From the NCBI GenBank assembly GCA_937928085.1, contig CALFVU010000010.1:52928-116927 (forward strand): a stretch of DNA of 64,000 bases, read 5' to 3'. The translations under genes were made by a program, and so were the position numbers. The notes under the pieces are model-generated. The model was not told the origin of the DNA. It was given only the letters and a program-made list of their open reading frames with translations, and did no database searches. This DNA comes from an uncultured bacterium. Its GTDB lineage: Bacteria > Spirochaetota > Leptospiria > Leptospirales > Leptonemataceae. The first letter of the stretch is position 1. Every line of letters starts with the position of its first letter. Shown here one piece after another: positions 58,354 through 64,000 of the stretch.

Positions 58354-59748
58354 TTATTTCATTAAGGCATTTTTAGACTTTAATATAAAATTAATCAAAA
58401 AATTTTTTAGATTTGCACTAATATTTTCTTCTTTTATAAAAAGCAACAAAATTTTGATTTTTTTTTCTAATTCATTTTTGAACTCATCTTCATTTATTTC
58501 GGAATCATTTAGCATAACTTCCATTAATTCTAACAATGGTTTTTGTATTTGAACAAATAAAGTATACAACTTAGGTTCTTTTTCTTTTAAATACTGAGCT
58601 GCTTGCTGTAGAAAATGGATGTAAGTATTAAATTTTTTGATCCTATCATAGAGTTCAAAAATACTTTCGTAAGAATATTGCAAAGTATTTGATAATTTCT
58701 TAAAAGCTTCTTCTTTCTGAAAATTTTGAAACTGAGTTTCTTTAGTGATTATATTTAAAATACCTACACATGCTTTTATATGTTTTGAAGAACGATTTAA
58801 AAAATCTTGATATTCTTTAATTTGATTATTTTTTTTAAAATTTTGTAATTTAATTTTTAATTGCACATACTCAGTGATTTCCATTGGTATTTTTTCTATG
58901 TTTGTTTGTTGTATAGTTTCTACTGAACTTGCTTCGTAAGAAAAACTCACTTTATAGTTAGATTCTTCCTTCATAAGAAGTAATTGTAATTGTTCAATAC
59001 GGTTTTTCTTTTCAACCAATAACCTACCAAATTCATCTAAAATTTCTTTTAATATAGATAGCTCCTCTTTGAAAAAAACTGGTTTAGAAGTCTTTTCTTT
59101 TACGGATATTCTTTGATTTTCTTGAGAAGTTTCTAAAGAATGATACATTTGAATATTTTTTAAAGCATCCTTGGAAGTTTTTTCTATATCCGGATATAAG
59201 CTCAATATTTCTTTTAGAATAGAAACTTCTTCTACCGAAGATTGATCTTGTTTTTTTGGTTGTTCCTTCTTTTGAAGAGTACTTATATGGAGAGTTTCTA
59301 CTACACTAGAGTTTGAGTTTTTTTCTGATATTGTTTTGTCTGGAAATTTTATAACATAGTATGTTTGGTTAAATACAAATTTTGCATTCGAAAAATCATG
59401 ATTAAAAACTTCTCTTGAAAGGACTTTTAAGCAATTGGTATCATTTTTTAAAAACAAATTCAATAATTCTTTTTGCTTTTTTATGATTTGTGTTGCTTTA
59501 AAATAGTTTTTTCTTATAAAGTCATCCACAATGTTTTTTGGCACGGAAAACTGTTTAGAAATCTGATCAATTTGTGATAGCAAATCATCAACACTATAAA
59601 GCTTTTTGGAATCAATAAAATCTAACAGTTCAGCAAAGTTTTTTTTTCTTTGAATTGGATCTTTAACAAAACTTTCTAATAATCTATCAAACAAATAAGA
59701 AATTGTTTCTTTCTGGAAAGTCTGAGAACTTTCGTCGATATGAATCAC
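58354..59748 (-). CDS. Hypothetical coiled-coil protein (464 aa)
   Basis: I do not recognise this protein. It is almost wholly helical and charged, with segments likely to form coiled coils (about 225-260 and 290-325), a Ser/Gln/Lys-rich linker around 150-175, and no signal peptide or membrane helix. The N-terminal 100 residues look globular. It lies just upstream of the translation cluster on the same strand but the cluster has its own promoter. Confidence 0.65.
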   Translation of the reverse strand: MIHIDESSQTFQKETISYLFDRLLESFVKDPIQRKKNFAELLDFIDSKKLYSVDDLLSQIDQISKQFSVPKNIVDDFIRKNYFKATQIIKKQKELLNLFLKNDTNCLKVLSREVFNHDFSNAKFVFNQTYYVIKFPDKTISEKNSNSSVVETLHISTLQKKEQPKKQDQSSVEEVSILKEILSLYPDIEKTSKDALKNIQMYHSLETSQENQRISVKEKTSKPVFFKEELSILKEILDEFGRLLVEKKNRIEQLQLLLMKEESNYKVSFSYEASSVETIQQTNIEKIPMEITEYVQLKIKLQNFKKNNQIKEYQDFLNRSSKHIKACVGILNIITKETQFQNFQKEEAFKKLSNTLQYSYESIFELYDRIKKFNTYIHFLQQAAQYLKEKEPKLYTLFVQIQKPLLELMEVMLNDSEINEDEFKNELEKKIKILLLFIKEENISANLKNFLINFILKSKNALMK

Positions 59749-59772
59749 AAAAAAACGTTATTTATAAAGAAA

Positions 59773-60132
59773 TTATTTGTCAAATGTAAATTCATTAAGC
59801 TTTAAAATATCTTCTTCCTCTTCTATAATTCTATACCGTATATAAGTATTACAACTACCTTCCATAGAATACCGGACGAGATCATAATCCACTCTTGGGG
59901 AAATAAAAAAATCAGATTCTTTTAATCTTTTTTCTATATCCTGTTTGATGTGAGCTCTTGCTTCTGATCTGCGAGTATACCAGGTCGGGACAATCATTTC
60001 TTTTTTATAGGCTAATTTTTTATTTTTATATACAGCCACCGTAAGTTGTATTCTATAAAAAACTTCTTTCGTCTCGCAAATACCTCTTTGAATCCGCGAA
60101 CTCCCATCGAAATTTTTGTTCTCTATTTCCAT
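59773..60132 (-). CDS. Hypothetical protein (119 aa)
   Basis: An unrecognised small beta-rich soluble protein (VFYRIQLTVAVYKNKKLAYKK, IVPTWYTRRSEARAHIKQDIE, YIRYRIIEEEEDI). No cysteine motif or membrane segment. It is 24 bases before the coiled-coil gene and probably co-transcribed. Confidence 0.6.
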   Translation of the reverse strand: MEIENKNFDGSSRIQRGICETKEVFYRIQLTVAVYKNKKLAYKKEMIVPTWYTRRSEARAHIKQDIEKRLKESDFFISPRVDYDLVRYSMEGSCNTYIRYRIIEEEEDILKLNEFTFDK

Positions 60133-60165
60133 TATAAGAATTATCGTCCATTAAAAAGTTGAATT

Positions 60166-60822
60166 TTAAAATAAGGATAAATAATTTTTTAATAAATTGG
60201 TAAGTTGTATACTTAAAGTTTGATAATTTTTCTCCCATTCTTTAGATCCATTTTTACCAACACGATTTGTTATCGATAAAAGAGCAGTAAAAGGAATTTC
60301 ATGAATCAAACAAAATTTGGCAATACTATATAATTCCAAATTTTCTACAACAGGTAAATTCAATTTTTCTAAATCAGGATTGAGCTTATAAAAATAATCC
60401 TCGGATAAAGAAGTCAATGTAATGGAATCTGTAGTGTTCACAATCGCCTTTGGAAGAAATGTATTATAACTTAAAAAATTTGAAAGAAAATCACCTATAT
60501 TGGTTTTTATCAAACTAGATATACTCTCTAAAGGTTTAGCTTTTTTCAATAAACTTGCATAATCATAGTTAACAAAAAGATTTGAATAAATAAACAAATC
60601 AGAAATTTTTTTATAAGAACCACAAGAACCCAAAAATATAATCTCTAATTTTTTTTTATAAAATTTTTTATAATAGATTTTATATAAATTCATTACCGCA
60701 TTGATTTTTCCAATCCCCAACGGATTAAGATAAAATCGAAATGAGCGAAATTTTTTTTTATCAATCGATTCTAAACCTATCAATTCTTCTTTAATTGCAG
60801 AAGTAATTAAGACGATCTTCAT
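60166..60822 (-). CDS. Nucleoside phosphorylase-family protein (MTA/SAH- or futalosine-hydrolase-like)
   Basis: The 218-residue protein follows the purine-nucleosidase fold: N-terminal ITSAIKEELIGL, GIGKINAVMN, IIFLGSCGSY (phosphate/purine site GSxG), PVVENLELYSIA (ribose-binding Glu) and TALLSITNRVGKNGSKEW at the end. The Asn of SITN stands where nucleosidases have catalytic Asp, as I recall for futalosine hydrolase (MqnB, menaquinone route), but the assignment is uncertain. Its ATG overlaps the stop of the upstream TauE/SafE-type gene. Confidence 0.65.
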   Translation of the reverse strand: MKIVLITSAIKEELIGLESIDKKKFRSFRFYLNPLGIGKINAVMNLYKIYYKKFYKKKLEIIFLGSCGSYKKISDLFIYSNLFVNYDYASLLKKAKPLESISSLIKTNIGDFLSNFLSYNTFLPKAIVNTTDSITLTSLSEDYFYKLNPDLEKLNLPVVENLELYSIAKFCLIHEIPFTALLSITNRVGKNGSKEWEKNYQTLSIQLTNLLKNYLSLF

Positions 60823-61490
60823 CAAAAAAATTTGCTAAAGCTTTCGTATAAAAAATATATCCCAAAAAGAATAAATATTACACCTAAAATTTTATATAAC
60901 AATTTATTTATTTTTTTTATAAAAAAATTATAAAAATTTACCATCAACCATAGAGCAGGTATGTTACCTAAACCAAAAAGAAACATAAACAAAAAGCCTT
61001 TAAAGGGATGTAAAGTAGAAGATGCGGTTATAAGTGCAGTATAAGAAAGACCGCAAGGAAGTAAACCTAAAATTATCCCATATAAAAAATATTTCCATAT
61101 AGAATGTAAATCTTTAAAGTGAATTAAAACTTTAGAAAAATGAAAACCTTTTTTTTCTAACCAATCAAAAAAATAAAACAACTTTTTAAAATAAAATAAA
61201 TTAAGAATTTCCAAACCTTTAAAAATCAAAAACAAACTTACCGAAATTCTGATTATATTTTGAATTCCAAAAATAGAACCTACTGTATTCACAAAGGATC
61301 CTGTATACCCTGCAATCATTCCGAGTAAACCATAAGTAAACATTCTACCAAAATGATAAAAAAACTGTAATGATTGAAAATTCGATGAATGATCCTTGAA
61401 AGAACTAATAATTGGAGTACACATAAAACTACAATGAGCAAAACCACCTACAAATCCCGAAAAAAAACCTAAAAATAACAAAGAATCCAT
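60822..61490 (-). CDS. TauE/SafE-type (UreH/DsbD_2-like) membrane protein
   Basis: About six transmembrane helices with GFFSGFVGGFAHCSFMC at the N-terminus (the GxxxGxxHCxxMC signature of the sulfite-exporter-like/DsbD_2 group) and the repeat YGIILGLLPCGLSYTALI in the second half. Such proteins often sit beside cytochrome oxidase or copper-handling genes. The small lipoprotein gene immediately upstream supports one functional unit. Confidence 0.75.
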   Translation of the reverse strand: MDSLLFLGFFSGFVGGFAHCSFMCTPIISSFKDHSSNFQSLQFFYHFGRMFTYGLLGMIAGYTGSFVNTVGSIFGIQNIIRISVSLFLIFKGLEILNLFYFKKLFYFFDWLEKKGFHFSKVLIHFKDLHSIWKYFLYGIILGLLPCGLSYTALITASSTLHPFKGFLFMFLFGLGNIPALWLMVNFYNFFIKKINKLLYKILGVIFILFGIYFLYESFSKFF

Positions 61491-61496
61491 TAGAAA

Positions 61497-61946
61497 TTAT
61501 TGTAGGATATCAAATTGTATATTAGTAGTGGTTGAAGGATCAAAAAAAATTTCAATATTCCATCGAGTAAATTTGCTTGTACATTCCGGAAACACACCTT
61601 TTCCTTCGTAAATATTCTCTTGCTTTTTAAGCAATTTAACTTTATTCTCTCCCATATACATTTCTGGCATTGTTAGATCTAAAAGAATTTCTTGTGGATC
61701 AAATTTTTTTTCATTTAAAGCTAAAGTAAAAGTGATTTCTTTCATAGCAACTACAGGTTTTGGATTTAGATCTAAAGTACCACGAAAAAGGACTTGACCT
61801 TGTTTTAATATAGAAAAATCACAAAATTGATTTTGCTTAAAGTCACAATAAACCACTTCTTTTTCTTCTTTTTTGAAGAAATCTTCCCTATTTACATTAC
61901 AATACAAAAGATTCAAAAGGATGATAAAAAATAAAAATAATCTCAT
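61497..61946 (-). CDS. Small lipoprotein, YtkA-like domain
   Basis: Lipoprotein signal with lipobox LLYC (Cys16), then an Ig-like beta domain (about 55-145) with LTMPEMYMGENKVKLLK and a Trp/Ile-rich last strand, reminiscent of YtkA/FixH-type domains, which are often linked with copper or oxidase assembly. MPEMYM contains Met residues that could bind copper. It is probably periplasmic. It lies 6 bases upstream of the TauE/SafE-type gene, divergent from pyrG. Confidence 0.6.
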   Translation of the reverse strand: MRLFLFFIILLNLLYCNVNREDFFKKEEKEVVYCDFKQNQFCDFSILKQGQVLFRGTLDLNPKPVVAMKEITFTLALNEKKFDPQEILLDLTMPEMYMGENKVKLLKKQENIYEGKGVFPECTSKFTRWNIEIFFDPSTTTNIQFDILQ

Positions 61947-62017
61947 AATACCAACTATATAAAAAAATCACATACAGACAAGTTTTAATTAAATATTATA
62001 GCAAATCAAAAAATTGA

Positions 62018-63658
<1,641 letters not shown>

Positions 63659-63727
63659 CAAATATCATCAAACAAAATAAGTAATTTCTAGAGATATATT
63701 TCGTTGAATAATAATAACGAAAAAAAA

Positions 63728-64000
63728 CTATTGATCGTCCCAAAATATGATTTTGATCATATGATCCTGCCTTCTCCACCATGTCCTCACTACATAGTTA
63801 TGTGTTAGTTGAGAAGGCATCTCAATTTCTCTCGAATGCATCTCTTCTTCTGTTAAGGGAATAAGGGGTGTTATTATTTCCTTTTGTTCTTCTATCAATT
63901 CCCATTCTAAAAATACACGTATGATGTAGCTTATGGAATATCCGGTGATTTCCTTTAGCTCTTTGTATTGTTTCCATAAACTTGGACTTATTGAATATAA
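63728..64000 (-). CDS. Hypothetical protein, 5' end beyond right edge
   Basis: The minus-strand frame is open for 90 codons from the right edge to a TAG at 63728. It has a helical start (SLWKQYKELKEITGYSISYIIRVFLEWE-type, split here for length) that looks like a ribbon-helix-helix or small helix-turn-helix segment, then VVRTWWRRQDHMIKIIFW at the end. I recall broadly similar small DNA-binding-like families in Leptospira but cannot name one. Confidence 0.55.
   Translation of the reverse strand, partial: LYSISPSLWKQYKELKEITGYSISYIIRVFLEWELIEEQKEIITPLIPLTEEEMHSREIEMPSQLTHNYVVRTWWRRQDHMIKIIFWDDQ

Overview
This is a strongly AT-rich chromosomal segment from a spirochaete, most likely a member of the Leptospirales. 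The evidence: a full-length gene for CfpA, the spirochaete cytoplasmic filament protein, near the left edge; a prolipoprotein diacylglyceryl transferase with Leptospira-like motifs; a tmRNA whose short tag (ANKEFALAA) is of the Leptospira kind; and spirochaete-style lipoboxes. Several long gene-poor stretches, an eroded insertion-sequence fragment and a signalling gene broken at a run of nine adenines point to a genome losing DNA.

Layout. (1) 1-7,504: the end of an M20 amidohydrolase and a small gene, then cfpA followed by four closely packed genes of unknown function, one a lipoprotein with von Willebrand A and FHA-like domains. (2) 7,505-14,402: a GAF-GGDEF diguanylate cyclase, a pyruvate phosphate dikinase-like protein with an eroded ATP-binding half, tmRNA, a GGDEF-EAL membrane protein split by a frameshift, and an SMI1/KNR4-like protein. 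(3) 14,403-15,388: an eroded region with a piece resembling an IS3-type transposase. (4) 15,389-28,854: metabolism and maintenance genes, namely recA, argC, a DUF1858 redox protein, a pabB-pabC fusion, the glycine cleavage genes gcvH-gcvPA-gcvPB, lgt, an alpha/beta hydrolase, and a fusion of an amino-acid-symporter-like membrane domain to phosphatidylserine decarboxylase. (5) 28,881-58,279, all on the minus strand: one unbroken 29 kb translation and transcription cluster reading tRNA-Thr, tRNA-Trp, secE, nusG, rplKAJL, rpoBC, rpsLG, fusA, tuf, then the S10, spc and alpha operons to rplQ. A sigma70-like promoter lies just upstream of the first tRNA. rpsD is absent from its usual place between rpsK and rpoA. 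(6) 58,354-61,946: minus-strand genes for two unknown proteins, a nucleosidase-like protein, a TauE/SafE-type membrane protein and a small lipoprotein. (7) pyrG, then a minus-strand gene entering from the right edge.

The most interesting features are the cfpA-led cluster of unknown genes, the symporter-like/phosphatidylserine decarboxylase fusion, the dikinase-like protein that keeps its phosphohistidine and pyruvate-binding parts but has lost ATP-site residues, and the A9-disrupted cyclic-di-GMP gene. No CRISPR array, intact mobile element or prophage was seen.
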